From Actinopolymorpha singaporensis (GTDB lineage Bacteria > Actinomycetota > Actinomycetes > Propionibacteriales > Actinopolymorphaceae), in assembly GCF_900104745.1 (NCBI RefSeq), contig NZ_LT629732.1, positions 1 through 64,000 of the forward strand: 64,000 nucleotides of DNA, read 5' to 3'. The notes under the pieces are model-generated. The model was not told the origin of the DNA. It ran no database searches and was given only the letters and a program-made list of their open reading frames with translations. The translations under genes and the position numbers were made by a program. Below, piece after piece: positions 38,901 to 46,857 of the stretch (the stretch's first letter is position 1; every line of letters begins with the position of its first letter).

Positions 38901-39030
38901 TCACACGAGCTTCGACCGGGTGGTCGACCTCGGACCGGACGAGGACGCGGTGGCGCCGTACGCCGACAACTACGGCCGGCACCTGTTCGCCGGGATCCGC
39001 TCCGCACGTCCGGACGACCCACCGCTCTAG
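35935..39030 (+). CDS. Flippase (Wzx-like) fused to a ParB-like domain and a SAM methyltransferase
   Basis: This is a 1031-residue fusion. Residues about 20-530 form a MATE/Wzx-type lipid-linked oligosaccharide flippase with about 14 helices (NGILNLAGTLVGGAASIALVVVV onward; FTAPRALGRICQVALQRSDIVLVAALLS). Residues about 610-790 are soluble and include VLDGHHRLALLAHRGAESASVKV (about 771-793), a ParB/Srx-like motif, split by a low-complexity Ala/Gly/Thr linker. Residues about 830-1025 are a class I methyltransferase: YLDVACCYGWFVHRME (motif I), GIERDPLAPRLAAG, ITVGDAVEFLRAA and VVSCFSLLHHFVLG. GTG 35935 has AGGGAG ten bases upstream. It could couple methylation of the glycan precursor to flipping. 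No internal stop or frame break is present, and no second ribosome site was seen at the domain joints. Confidence 0.85.
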   Translation: MSSVTAAATSSTASTPSIQRLARNGILNLAGTLVGGAASIALVVVVANGVPQDVAGMLFAATSFFLIVTAISGLGTDVGLAHTIQRQLAAGSLAGAVRTVWIALRPVLGLSAAAAVVVWLVAPWLATVLGTGESGGVTSAEHGATMTAMLRVLAVSLPVATAYDTILAATQAHQTMRPNVIVEKLGRLPGQILCIVVVLLVGAGPVWLAVAWVAPYAVGLLGVAWWYRSLVARLQADPAGDPLGPTPGDVAPPATLARDFWGFTAPRALGRICQVALQRSDIVLVAALLSPRHAAVYTAATRFLVLGQLGVQAIQQVLQPQLAGLFARGDLAGVREAFSASTAWLMALAWPIYLCSAVAAPVLLKVFGGGYEAGRATVVILALAMLATTATGSVDVVLLMAGRSRQSLVNNAAALVVDVVLVVLLVPRLGITGAAIAWAAALAVRNTLPMVQVRRAYGVMSFGPPVLWVAASAGLCFGVVPLLVHLVAPMNVGVVIGWLVPMCAVYAALLWKGRNHLQLAAFKTALAGIPMGRIGAPVRRLHGRARQTAGETLLAGVNALRRLPLPQGARVALSTLVLRRPGLARVPLDRLLLGIQDGVPAAPYAAEFDDLLWASTPITRGPHADLLRLAAEHGELTDEAILASPYAEHARRCLLLTGRYFWATDERGVVEVARSFLARAAAAGPPGGVPSPIAVGTAVGTAVAGAAGPDRATGTVQTTGATNGPTNGPGTGPATASTPDSGGELVRAGQSGPSDPILVAPIRDSDCFQVLDGHHRLALLAHRGAESASVKVKRVAVTTPLQDLLGQMSWIGGKKELYQPIDAPELQRSWTTVRRCTDRLSMMERRLATEGIDGPGHSYLDVACCYGWFVHRMEERGFAAEGIERDPLAPRLAAGVYGLDPARITVGDAVEFLRAARDAGRKWDVVSCFSLLHHFVLGRASVSAEELAGLLDSVTGRVLFLDTGQEHEAWFARSLRGWDTEHVHRFLTTHTSFDRVVDLGPDEDAVAPYADNYGRHLFAGIRSARPDDPPL

Positions 39031-39035
39031 GGAAA

Positions 39036-39084
39036 CCACCGCTGGCCGGCACGCCTGGCGTAAGGGCCAGTCGGTGGTGGTTCC
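39036..39084. terminator. Imperfect hairpin between convergent genes
   Basis: AAACCACCGCTGGCC and GGCCAGTCGGTGGTGGTT form an imperfect stem across the gap between the flippase fusion and the GH26-like gene. It is plausible as a weak bidirectional terminator. Confidence 0.4.
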
Positions 39085-39104
39085 GCAGCGCTCTCCTGAT
39101 CGGC

Positions 39105-40139
39105 CTAGGGGTTGAAGTACGGCAACAGCCCCGTGGTGCGATACGCCTGCAACGACGCCGTCGTGGAGTCGATGCGGGTCGCCCCGACCGTCCGGTCGGA
39201 CGCGGCGTTCCAGTACACCATCGCCTTCACCGCAGGCCAGTTCTTCGCCTGTGAACCCACGGCCTTGAAGAAATCCGGTTTTCCGGCCGGATTTCCTGGC
39301 TGCTCGGCGACTCCCCATTCGGCGAGCATCAGTGGCTTTCCGGGCGCGAACTGCGTGGCCCAGGTGTAGAAGCCGGGCCAATTCGGGTACTGCGAGAACT
39401 TCCGATTGAAGAGATCGGAAACGGGGCCCCAGTAATCGCCACTACCGAAGATGTACGGGTCATAGGCGATCCAGTCGACCACGTCGTTGCCGGGGTAGAG
39501 GTCCTCGAACCACGACTTCGAGCCCCACGTCGGCAACCCGATGTAGTTCATCACGGTGACGATCTGGGTGGCTCCGTTCCCGCGCAACCGCTGCACGACG
39601 TGGCGATACATCGCGCGGTAGTCCTGTGCGGAGTAGCCGGATCCCGACGTCTGAACGACCTCGTTCTCCGGTTCGTGGTGGATGACAAGGAAGAAGGGCT
39701 GGTTGAAGTGGGCCTTGACGTACGCCGCCAGCTCGTCCAGCCTCTGGTCCTGCGCACCGGCTGCCACCTGCGCCCAGGTCTTCCCGCCCTCGGGCTTGTA
39801 GTTGATCAACAGCAGGCGTCCCTTGCCTGCCTGGTTGGCCCGGGCTATCTCCGTCGCCGTCGGGAACAACTGCCCGGACGAGTGGTAGTAGTGCGCGATG
39901 TTCACCGGACGCTGAATCTGGTTCTCGAAATTCGTCAGCGCCTGGTCCCAGCTTTCCCCGGCAAGGGGATTGGCGGCAACGCCCCACCACGCGCCACATT
40001 TCGGCGTGAGCTTTGTGCCCACACCGCAGGTGCTCTTCACGACTTTCCCCGCCGGCGTCGACTTCTGGCCGGGCTGGCAGGCGGCACCGGCAATCAGCAC
40101 GACCACGAGTACTACTGCGAGAAAAAGTTTCCGAAACAC
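39105..40139 (-). CDS. GH26-like glycoside hydrolase lipoprotein
   Basis: This is a 344-residue exported lipoprotein. The signal helix ends in the lipobox IAGAAC (Cys21). The catalytic barrel resembles family GH26 (beta-mannanase/endo-glucanase clan A): the acid/base Glu lies in FFLVIHHEPENE (about residue 155) and the nucleophile Glu in PLMLAEWGVAEQ (about 273). Aromatic residues line the cleft (YDPYIFGSGDYWG, AMVYWNAASD). It probably trims or degrades the polysaccharide made by this locus or a related mannan. Codon ends are visibly more A/T-rich than in neighbours (for example 39270-39300), which may mark a separate origin. GTG 40139 has a GGGAGGGG site upstream. Confidence 0.82.
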   Translation of the reverse strand: MFRKLFLAVVLVVVLIAGAACQPGQKSTPAGKVVKSTCGVGTKLTPKCGAWWGVAANPLAGESWDQALTNFENQIQRPVNIAHYYHSSGQLFPTATEIARANQAGKGRLLLINYKPEGGKTWAQVAAGAQDQRLDELAAYVKAHFNQPFFLVIHHEPENEVVQTSGSGYSAQDYRAMYRHVVQRLRGNGATQIVTVMNYIGLPTWGSKSWFEDLYPGNDVVDWIAYDPYIFGSGDYWGPVSDLFNRKFSQYPNWPGFYTWATQFAPGKPLMLAEWGVAEQPGNPAGKPDFFKAVGSQAKNWPAVKAMVYWNAASDRTVGATRIDSTTASLQAYRTTGLLPYFNP

Positions 40140-40256
40140 GATGGCCCCTCCCGTCTGGCCAATTCATTCACCATAGGCAGGGGTCGTTGTCGGCCTCAGC
40201 CAAACGAAGCTGTGTGTCCGACAAAAAGGGGTTCCCAGTGGGCCGGAGGGTAAACA

Positions 40257-40299
40257 TTAAAATGCCGGCTCCACGCACCCCCCGGGCGCGAAGCCGGCA
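40257..40299 (-). terminator. Intrinsic terminator of the glmU-prs-rplY-pth block
   Basis: Read on the minus strand, an 8-bp stem (40292-40299 with 40263-40270), GC-rich loop and then TTTTAAT (40262-40256) form a classic hairpin plus U-tract. It lies about 115 bases after the pth stop and upstream of the GH26-like gene, isolating the two. Confidence 0.7.
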
Positions 40300-40414
40300 C
40301 CTACGTACCCACCGACTCCCCGGTGACGGAGAAAGTTGCATGCGAGATCGAACCGTGACCTGAACGTCGTGGTCAACCCTCACGGGCATCGAAGGGGCGG
40401 GCAGGCCCGGAAAG

Positions 40415-41011
40415 TCAGCCGTGCCAGGTGTTCTGCGCACGGTCGAGCCCCTCGGCGACCAGTGCCTCCACAGCGTCGGCGGCGTTGTCGACGAACAGCG
40501 GAACTTCCTTGCGCTCGGCCGCGGAGAAGCCGGACAGAACGAAGTCGGCCGGGTCCTGACGTCCGGGCGGGCGGCCGATGCCGCACCGGACCCGGTGGAA
40601 CTCTCCGGTGCCGAGAGAGCGGCGAATCGATCGGAGACCGTTGTGCCCGTTGTCGCCGCCACCGAGCTTGAGCCGCAGCGCGCCGAACGGGATGTCGAGC
40701 TCGTCGTGGACAGCTACCACGCGCTCGGGCGGAACCTTGTAGAAGGTGGCCAGACTCGCAACCGGGCCACCCGTCTCGTTCATGTAGGAGCGGGGCCGGG
40801 CCAGGACGACGCGTACGCCGGGAACGCCGCCGAGACGACCTTCGAGCACGTCCGCGCGGCCACGTGGGTGGGGCCTCATCTTTCCGCCCACCCGGGTGGC
40901 CAGCAGGTCGACGACCTGCTGGCCGATGTTGTGCCGATGGGCGGCGTACGTGGGCCCGGGGTTGCCCAGGCCCACGACCAGCCATGGGCTTTCGGACCTA
41001 CTGTCGGACAT
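40415..41011 (-). CDS. pth: Peptidyl-tRNA hydrolase
   Basis: Pth frees tRNA from peptidyl-tRNAs that drop off the ribosome. The 198-residue length is normal. The conserved start [20 protein letters not shown] contains the catalytic His (about 27) and Asn. [19 protein letters not shown] carries the second Asn, and [32 protein letters not shown] holds the catalytic Asp and GGxxGHNG motif. It lies 36 bases downstream of rplY on the same strand and ends the block before an intrinsic terminator. Confidence 0.96.
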   Translation of the reverse strand: MSDSRSESPWLVVGLGNPGPTYAAHRHNIGQQVVDLLATRVGGKMRPHPRGRADVLEGRLGGVPGVRVVLARPRSYMNETGGPVASLATFYKVPPERVVAVHDELDIPFGALRLKLGGGDNGHNGLRSIRRSLGTGEFHRVRCGIGRPPGRQDPADFVLSGFSAAERKEVPLFVDNAADAVEALVAEGLDRAQNTWHG

Positions 41012-41047
41012 GAAGGCTTACGCAGGTCGCGCCGGCGTACGGCTCGA

Positions 41048-41707
41048 CTACTCCTGCTCGCCGGAGGACTCCTCGCCGGCGCCTTCCTCGGTCGCCTCGG
41101 GCGCGGCAGCCTCGGCACCCTCGCCCTCGCCGACACCGGCCTCGGCCAGCTCGCCCTCGATCTGCTCGGCGGTCGGCGCGGCGGCGACGTTGACGACCAG
41201 CGTCTCCGGCTCCAGCTGCAGGGTCACGCCGCGCGGCAGCGGGATGTCCTTGGCCAGGATCTGCGTGCCGACCTCCGACCCCTCGATGGAGACCTCGATC
41301 CCCGCGGGGATGTGCGTGGCCTCGGCCTCGACGGACAGAGTGGTGTGCTCGGTGGAGACCAGGGAGCCCGGTGCGGCCTCGCCGGTCAGCGTCACCGGGA
41401 CCTCGACGACGACCTTCTCGCCGCGGCGGACGATCAGCAGGTCGACGTGCTCGAGGAAGCCCTTGATCGGGTCCCGCTGAACCTGCTTGGGGATCGCGAG
41501 CTCGCTGCGCTCACCCAGGTCCACGTCGAACAGCGCGTTGGCGGTCTTGAGCGCGAGCATCAGCTCGTGACCCGGCAGCGTGATGTGCACCGGAGCGCTG
41601 CCGTGGCCGTACAGGACGGCGGGCACGAGACCCGCGCGTCGGATCCGTCGTGCCGCACCCTTGCCGAACTCGGTGCGGGACTCGGCCTTGATCTTGACCT
41701 CGGACAC
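41048..41707 (-). CDS. rplY: 50S ribosomal protein L25/general stress protein Ctc
   Basis: This binds 5S rRNA in the large subunit. The 219-residue protein is of the long Ctc/TL5 type. The L25 core (about 1-90) has FGKGAARRIRRAGLVPAVLYG and DPIKGFLEHVDLLIV, followed by the C-terminal TL5 beta domain (about 95-185) and an acidic Glu/Ala/Gly tail. GTG 41707 is the start. It lies between prs and pth, the normal actinobacterial order. Confidence 0.95.
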   Translation of the reverse strand: MSEVKIKAESRTEFGKGAARRIRRAGLVPAVLYGHGSAPVHITLPGHELMLALKTANALFDVDLGERSELAIPKQVQRDPIKGFLEHVDLLIVRRGEKVVVEVPVTLTGEAAPGSLVSTEHTTLSVEAEATHIPAGIEVSIEGSEVGTQILAKDIPLPRGVTLQLEPETLVVNVAAAPTAEQIEGELAEAGVGEGEGAEAAAPEATEEGAGEESSGEQE

Positions 41708-41901
41708 GGGAACTACTCCTCAAGAACGTGCGACGTCGGCTGCGGTCGATGGCTGCTCGGCGGCGCACATGTCCGCAACCGCGTCGATCACGGAGCCGGA
41801 AACGGGCGTCCCTCGCCGAGGCAACCGGGAAAGAATACCTGTCGACCTGTCAGGGAACGCGCAGGGGTCCGCCGAGTCGCGGATGAGAAACCCGCAGGTG
41901 A

Positions 41902-42882
41902 TCAGCTTGCGCCGTTGAACAGGCTGGTCACCGAGCCGTCCTCGAACACCTCGCGGATCGCCCGGGCGATCAGCGGGGCGATGGACAGCACCGTCAGCGT
42001 GTCGAAGCGGTGCTCCTGCGGAATCGGCAGCGTGTTGGTGACCACGACCTCGCGGATGCGGGAGTTCTTCAGCCGGTCGACGGCGGGGTCGGACAGCACG
42101 CCGTGCGTCGCGGCGACGATCACGTCGGCGGCGCCGGCGTCGACCAGTGCCTCGGCGGCCTTCACCACGGTGCCGCCGGTGTCGATCATGTCGTCGACCA
42201 CCACTGCCGTACGGCCCTCGACCTCACCGACCACGCGGTTGGCCACCACGGAGTTGGGGACGTTGACGTCGCGGGTCTTGTGGATGAACGCGAGCGGGCA
42301 GCCGCCGAGCCGGTCGGCCCATTGTTCGGCGACCCGCACCCGGCCGGAGTCGGGCGCCACGACGGTGACCCGGGAGGTGTCCACACGGGTCTCGATGTAG
42401 CTCGCGAGTACGGGCAGGGCGAACAGGTGGTCGACCGGTCCGTCGAAGAAGCCCTGCGTCTGGGCGGTGTGCAGGTCGACCGCCATCAACCGGTCGGCGC
42501 CCGCCGTGCTGAGCAGGTCGGCCATCAGCCGGGCCGAGATCGGCTCCCGGCCGCGGTGTTTCTTGTCCTGCCGGGCGTAGCCGTAGAAGGGTGTCACCAC
42601 GGTGATCCGCTTGGCCGAGGCCCGCTTCAGCGCGTCGACCATGATCAGCTGTTCCATGATCCACTCGTTGATCGGCGCCGGGTGACTCTGGATCACGAAG
42701 GCGTCGCAGCCGCGCACGGACTCCTCGAACCGGACGTACGTCTCACCGTTGGCGAAGTTGTACGAGGTGGTCGGCACCAGGTCGACCTTGAGAAGCTCGG
42801 CGACCTCGTCGGCCAGCTCGGGATGAGCCCGACCCGAGAAGAGCATGAGGTTCTTCTGGGTGGTGAGTTTCATCCCGGTCAC
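41902..42882 (-). CDS. prs: Ribose-phosphate pyrophosphokinase
   Basis: This makes PRPP from ribose-5-phosphate and ATP for nucleotide, His and Trp synthesis. The 326 residues include the flexible-loop region [23 protein letters not shown]-binding segments ([16 protein letters not shown]) and the PRPP/ribose-5-phosphate loop [22 protein letters not shown] 42882 overlaps the glmU stop (GTGA) and has AGGAG at good spacing; ATG 42873 is an alternative. The frame ends in [10 protein letters not shown]. Coupling to glmU is typical. Confidence 0.96.
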   Translation of the reverse strand: MTGMKLTTQKNLMLFSGRAHPELADEVAELLKVDLVPTTSYNFANGETYVRFEESVRGCDAFVIQSHPAPINEWIMEQLIMVDALKRASAKRITVVTPFYGYARQDKKHRGREPISARLMADLLSTAGADRLMAVDLHTAQTQGFFDGPVDHLFALPVLASYIETRVDTSRVTVVAPDSGRVRVAEQWADRLGGCPLAFIHKTRDVNVPNSVVANRVVGEVEGRTAVVVDDMIDTGGTVVKAAEALVDAGAADVIVAATHGVLSDPAVDRLKNSRIREVVVTNTLPIPQEHRFDTLTVLSIAPLIARAIREVFEDGSVTSLFNGAS

Positions 42883-44429
42883 TGCTCACTCCTCTTCGGC
42901 GCGTCATCGACATCGCCAGTGTCTCTCGTCCCGTTCGCGTGCGGTGCGCCGGTCTCCCCCGTCGCCTCCCGCCCGGATGGTGTAGCCGGCTCGCCGGACC
43001 GCGCCCGCTGCGCCGCCTCGGCGGCCTCGGCCGTCCGGGTGCCGGCACGCTTGCGGGCGACCCAGCCGCCGATGTTGCGCTGCTGGCCGCGGGCGACCGC
43101 CAGCTCGCCCGGCCCGACGTCCTTGACCACCGTGGAACCGGCGGCGACGTAGGCCCCGTCGCCGATCTGGCGGGGCGCGACCAGCACGGAGTCGCTGCCC
43201 ACGAAGGAGTGCCGGCCCACGTCGGTGTGGTGCTTGTGCACCCCGTCGTAGTTGGCGAAGATCGTCCCGGCGCCGATGTTGGTGCCCTCGCCGATGGTGG
43301 CGTCGCCCACATAGGTGAGGTGCGGCACCTTCGCGCCCGGGCCTATCTCGGCGTTCTTCGTCTCCACGAAGGTCCCGATCTTGCCGGATTCGCCCAGGTT
43401 GGTGCCGGGACGCAGATAGGCGTACGGACCGACGTTGGCGCCTGCGCCGATCACCGCGCGCTCGCCGTGGGTGCGGACCACCGCGGCGTCCGGGCCGACC
43501 GTGACGTCGGTCAGGGTGGTGTCGGGGCCGACCTCGGCACCGGAGGCGACGCTCGTCGCTCCCCTGAGCTGGGTCTGCGGGTGCAGCGTGACGTCGGGTT
43601 CGAGGCGTACCGTCGCCTCCACCCAGGTGGTCGCGGGGTCGACGACCGTGACGCCGGCCCGCATCCACTCGGTGAGGATCCGGTCGTTGAGCACCCGGCC
43701 GAGCTGGGCGAGCTGCACGCGGTCGTTGACGCCGAGAATCTCCGTCTCGTCCTCGGCGACGAACGCGCCCACCCGGTGCCCGTCGGCGGCCAGGATCGCG
43801 AGGACGTCGGTGAGGTACTCCTCACCCTGGCTGTTGTCGGAGTCGAGCCTGCCGAGCGCGTCGGCCAGCCGGGCGGCGTCGAAGGCGAACATGCCGGAGT
43901 TGATCTCGGCGATCGCCTGCTGGGCGGGGGTGGCGTCGCGGTGCTCGACGATGCCCCGCACAGCGCCGTCGGGTCCACGCACGATCCGGCCGTAACCGGT
44001 GGGGTCGGCGACCTGCGCGGTCAGTACGGTCGCGGCGGCTCCCTGCTCCTCGTGGGTGGCGAGCAGGGCGCGCAACGTCCCCGGCCGCAGCAGCGGGACG
44101 TCGCCGTTCGTGACCACCACCGTGCCGCGTAGTGGCGGAAGAGCTTGCAGGGCGGTGCGGACGGCGTGGCCGGTGCCGCGTTGTTCGGCCTGGACCACCG
44201 GCTGCGCACCCGGGTCGACGGCCTCCAGATGAGCCGCCACCTGTTCGCGGGCGTGTCCGACGACCACGACGAGGTGCTCGGGCTCCAGCGAGCGGCCGGC
44301 CCCGACCGCGTGGGCGAGCAGACTGCGGCCACCGAGCTGGTGGAGCATCTTGGGGGTCCGGGACTTCATCCGCTTGCCCTCGCCGGCGGCGAGCACGATG
44401 ACGGCGGCCGGCTTCACAGACGCGATCAC
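42879..44429 (-). CDS. glmU: Bifunctional UDP-GlcNAc pyrophosphorylase/GlcN-1-P acetyltransferase
   Basis: GlmU makes UDP-GlcNAc, the precursor of peptidoglycan and surface glycans. The N-terminal uridylyltransferase (about 1-240) has [30 protein letters not shown] and [10 protein letters not shown]. The C-terminal left-handed beta-helix acetyltransferase has repeated hexapeptides, [37 protein letters not shown] and [12 protein letters not shown]. The protein has 516 residues, with a disordered Ala/Glu/Thr tail of about 60 residues as in other actinobacteria. Its stop overlaps the prs start. It could also feed the polysaccharide locus. Confidence 0.96.
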   Translation of the reverse strand: MIASVKPAAVIVLAAGEGKRMKSRTPKMLHQLGGRSLLAHAVGAGRSLEPEHLVVVVGHAREQVAAHLEAVDPGAQPVVQAEQRGTGHAVRTALQALPPLRGTVVVTNGDVPLLRPGTLRALLATHEEQGAAATVLTAQVADPTGYGRIVRGPDGAVRGIVEHRDATPAQQAIAEINSGMFAFDAARLADALGRLDSDNSQGEEYLTDVLAILAADGHRVGAFVAEDETEILGVNDRVQLAQLGRVLNDRILTEWMRAGVTVVDPATTWVEATVRLEPDVTLHPQTQLRGATSVASGAEVGPDTTLTDVTVGPDAAVVRTHGERAVIGAGANVGPYAYLRPGTNLGESGKIGTFVETKNAEIGPGAKVPHLTYVGDATIGEGTNIGAGTIFANYDGVHKHHTDVGRHSFVGSDSVLVAPRQIGDGAYVAAGSTVVKDVGPGELAVARGQQRNIGGWVARKRAGTRTAEAAEAAQRARSGEPATPSGREATGETGAPHANGTRDTGDVDDAPKRSEQ

Positions 44430-44576
44430 TGGGGTGCTCCTCAGGCGTCGCGGGCAGGTTCGGGGCGAGCATATCCGTGACCGAACGCTCCCGTGGCCGG
44501 GCCCGGTCAGCGGGTCGGCCGGATGCCCTCAGGCCGGCATGCCGTCGGAATGCCCTCAGGTCGGAATGCCGCCGGG

Positions 44577-45659
44577 TCAGAGCAGGCGCTCGCGGCGGCG
44601 CCACGCGGTGGGCGGGCGGCCGGTGCGGTCGCGGAAGATCCGGGAGAAGTAGTTCGCGTCGGCGAACCCGCACCGCCGGGCGACCTGGGCCACCGTCAGC
44701 GGCGTGGTGCGCAGCAGCCCGCGGGCGCGCTCGATCCGCTGGTCGAGGACCCACCCCATCGGCGACCGGTGCAGATAGGTGTCGAACCGACGGCTCAGCG
44801 TCGCCCCGCTGCAGCCGGCGACCTCGGCCAGCCCGGCCACGGTGAGCCGGTCGGCCAGATGGTGTTCGACGTACGCCAGAACGCGGCGCAGCTCGTCCGG
44901 CACCACACAGGTGTCGGAGCTGCCGCCGCCGACGCCTCCCCCGAAGCCGGCCGGTCCGGCGTACCCCGCCTGGTCGCCGGTGCGCGCGGCGAGCTGGTAC
45001 GCCAGCCCGGTCAGCTCGTCGACCATCATCGTGCCGAGCGCCCGGATCGACGCCTCCGACGGCGTACCCCGCCGCCACACCTCCACCGCGTACGCGCTCA
45101 GCTGCGCCAGTCCCGGCGCGGCGTCCGCGGTCGTGGCCACCACCTGCGTACCCAGGTCGGGCTCGCCGTCGCGCCGCCAGCGGCAGCCGGCGTAGCGGTG
45201 GTTCGGGTCGTGCGGGACCGTCGGCTCCAGCGGGAACCCCTCGTCGTGCCGCGGTACGAGGTGCACACCGACCAGCAGGAACGGGTCCACCTCGGCCGCC
45301 GTGTAGTGGATCCGGTGTCCCCACGGCAGGACGAGCAGCACACCCGGGACCAGTGACCAGCGCACCCCGTTGACCCGAGCCTCGCCCCGGCCGGCCCGGC
45401 ACCAGGTCACCATGCGCGACTCCACGCGGGGAAAGCCGAAGCGTTCGCCGGGGCCGAACTGCACGGCGTTGGCCTGCAGCAGCGCAGGGAACGCGGGCGG
45501 CGCCGGCGGGGTGCGAACCGGATCGAGGGGCTGCACGAGAGCCTGACCGAGGGGCTGACCGAGGGGCCCGCCGAGAGGCTTCGGTGCCCGTGCCGGTTCG
45601 GTCACCGCGGTGGTTCCCGAGGCTGCCCGCGGCGCCACGTCCGGCAACGGACCTGTCAT
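44577..45659 (-). CDS. AraC-family transcriptional regulator
   Basis: This is a 360-residue regulator. An N-terminal cupin-like sensing domain (about 50-210) includes GVLLVLPWGHRIHYTAAEVDPFLLVGVHLVPRH. The C-terminal AraC DNA-binding domain (about 265-360) has two helix-turn-helices: LADRLTVAGLAEVAGCSGATLSRRF and LTVAQVARRCGFADANYFSRIFRDRTGRPP. ATG 45659 was chosen; it has GGAGG upstream. It is divergent from the dioxygenase-epimerase-dehydrogenase operon, 109 bases apart, and most likely controls it in response to a sugar-like ligand. Confidence 0.9.
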   Translation of the reverse strand: MTGPLPDVAPRAASGTTAVTEPARAPKPLGGPLGQPLGQALVQPLDPVRTPPAPPAFPALLQANAVQFGPGERFGFPRVESRMVTWCRAGRGEARVNGVRWSLVPGVLLVLPWGHRIHYTAAEVDPFLLVGVHLVPRHDEGFPLEPTVPHDPNHRYAGCRWRRDGEPDLGTQVVATTADAAPGLAQLSAYAVEVWRRGTPSEASIRALGTMMVDELTGLAYQLAARTGDQAGYAGPAGFGGGVGGGSSDTCVVPDELRRVLAYVEHHLADRLTVAGLAEVAGCSGATLSRRFDTYLHRSPMGWVLDQRIERARGLLRTTPLTVAQVARRCGFADANYFSRIFRDRTGRPPTAWRRRERLL

Positions 45660-45768
45660 GCGTGGATCCTCCAGTCTTCGACAGCCCAGACCATGTCGCG
45701 ACGGCCCCGGTGCGTGGTGGGCTGGACGCATCCGCCGATCGGGAGCGAACGCGCACTCGGGAGCGACC

Positions 45769-46785
45769 ATGACCACACCGGCGACGACACCGACGACACC
45801 GGCCACGCCGGCTACGGCGGCGCGCACCGCGGACTTCCTCGACTCCTCCGCACTCCTCGACGACCCCGCCGCGCTGCGGGCCCGCGCCGACGAGCACGGC
45901 TACCTGTTCTTCCGCGGACTGCTGCCCGTCGACGACGTGCTCGACCTGCGCCGGCGGTTCCTGCAGATTGTCCGCCGGTACGGCTGGCTGGTCGACGGAA
46001 CGCCGGTCTCGGACGGCATCGCCGACGTCGCGGCGTTCGACCGGGTGCCGCGTGAGGAGACGGCCTTCTGCGGCGTGGGCATCACCAGAGCGGCCTACGC
46101 CGACATCCAGCGGGTACGCGAGTTCCACGAACTCGCCCACCATCCACGGCTGCTCGCGGTCTACCGGAACCTGTTCGGCGAGGACGTACTCCCCCATCCG
46201 CGCAACATCGCCCGGGTGGTGATCCCGGGCGGGGTCACCCGGCCGACGCCACCGCACCAGGACTTCATCCACATCCAGGGAACGCCGCGGGTGTGGACGG
46301 CGTGGTTCCCGCTCGGCGACTGCCCGCGCGAGCTCGGCGGCCTGTCCGTGCTGGACGGCTCGCACCGCGAGGGCCTGATGTCCTACCACGCGGCCGAGGG
46401 CGCCGGCGGCCTGGAGGCGTATTTGTGCGACCTCGACCTGCCGTGGGCGCAGGGCGACTTCGCGGCCGGCGACGTACTGACCTTCTCCAGCCACACCGTC
46501 CACCGTGCGTTGCCGCACGCGGCCATCGACCGGGTGCGGCTGTCCTGCGACTTCCGTTACCAGCCGGCGGCGGATCCGCTGCACGAGGGATCGCTGCGGG
46601 TGCACTGCGACGTACTGGGCTGGGACGAGGTGTACGCGGACTGGCCGGACCCGTACGCGCCGGCCACGTCCGGCTCCGGCCGTAGCTGGTCCCCGGGCGA
46701 CGTGCGCTGGTACTGGCGCGACCTGAACCTGCGGCGCAGCGAGTGGGACGAGTCGATCCGCTGGCAGAAGGACCGCATCTGCTGA
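45769..46785 (+). CDS. Phytanoyl-CoA dioxygenase (PhyH)-family oxygenase
   Basis: This is a 338-residue Fe(II)/2-oxoglutarate-dependent oxygenase. After a Thr/Pro/Ala-rich start, the double-stranded beta-helix core carries the metal site H-x-D in TPPHQDFIHIQGTP (about residues 163-169) and the distal His in FSSHTVHRALPH (about 245-251), with an Arg (DRVRLSCDFRYQP) to hold 2-oxoglutarate. PhyH-type enzymes hydroxylate small molecules; the substrate here is unknown. It is the first gene of an operon opposite an AraC regulator. The start is ATG 45769 after GGGAGCG. Confidence 0.88.
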   Translation: MTTPATTPTTPATPATAARTADFLDSSALLDDPAALRARADEHGYLFFRGLLPVDDVLDLRRRFLQIVRRYGWLVDGTPVSDGIADVAAFDRVPREETAFCGVGITRAAYADIQRVREFHELAHHPRLLAVYRNLFGEDVLPHPRNIARVVIPGGVTRPTPPHQDFIHIQGTPRVWTAWFPLGDCPRELGGLSVLDGSHREGLMSYHAAEGAGGLEAYLCDLDLPWAQGDFAAGDVLTFSSHTVHRALPHAAIDRVRLSCDFRYQPAADPLHEGSLRVHCDVLGWDEVYADWPDPYAPATSGSGRSWSPGDVRWYWRDLNLRRSEWDESIRWQKDRIC

Positions 46786-46857
46786 ACCTGCCCAACCTGT
46801 TCGAACGTACGTGGCAGGCACGACAGTCACGACGAAACCCGAAAGAGAAGGTGACCT

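Noticed and set aside
44510-44576. Short GGAATGCCCTCAGGTCGG-like repeats after the AraC stop as a regulatory element
   Set aside because: Only two imperfect copies with no stem or promoter context; likely simple local duplication.
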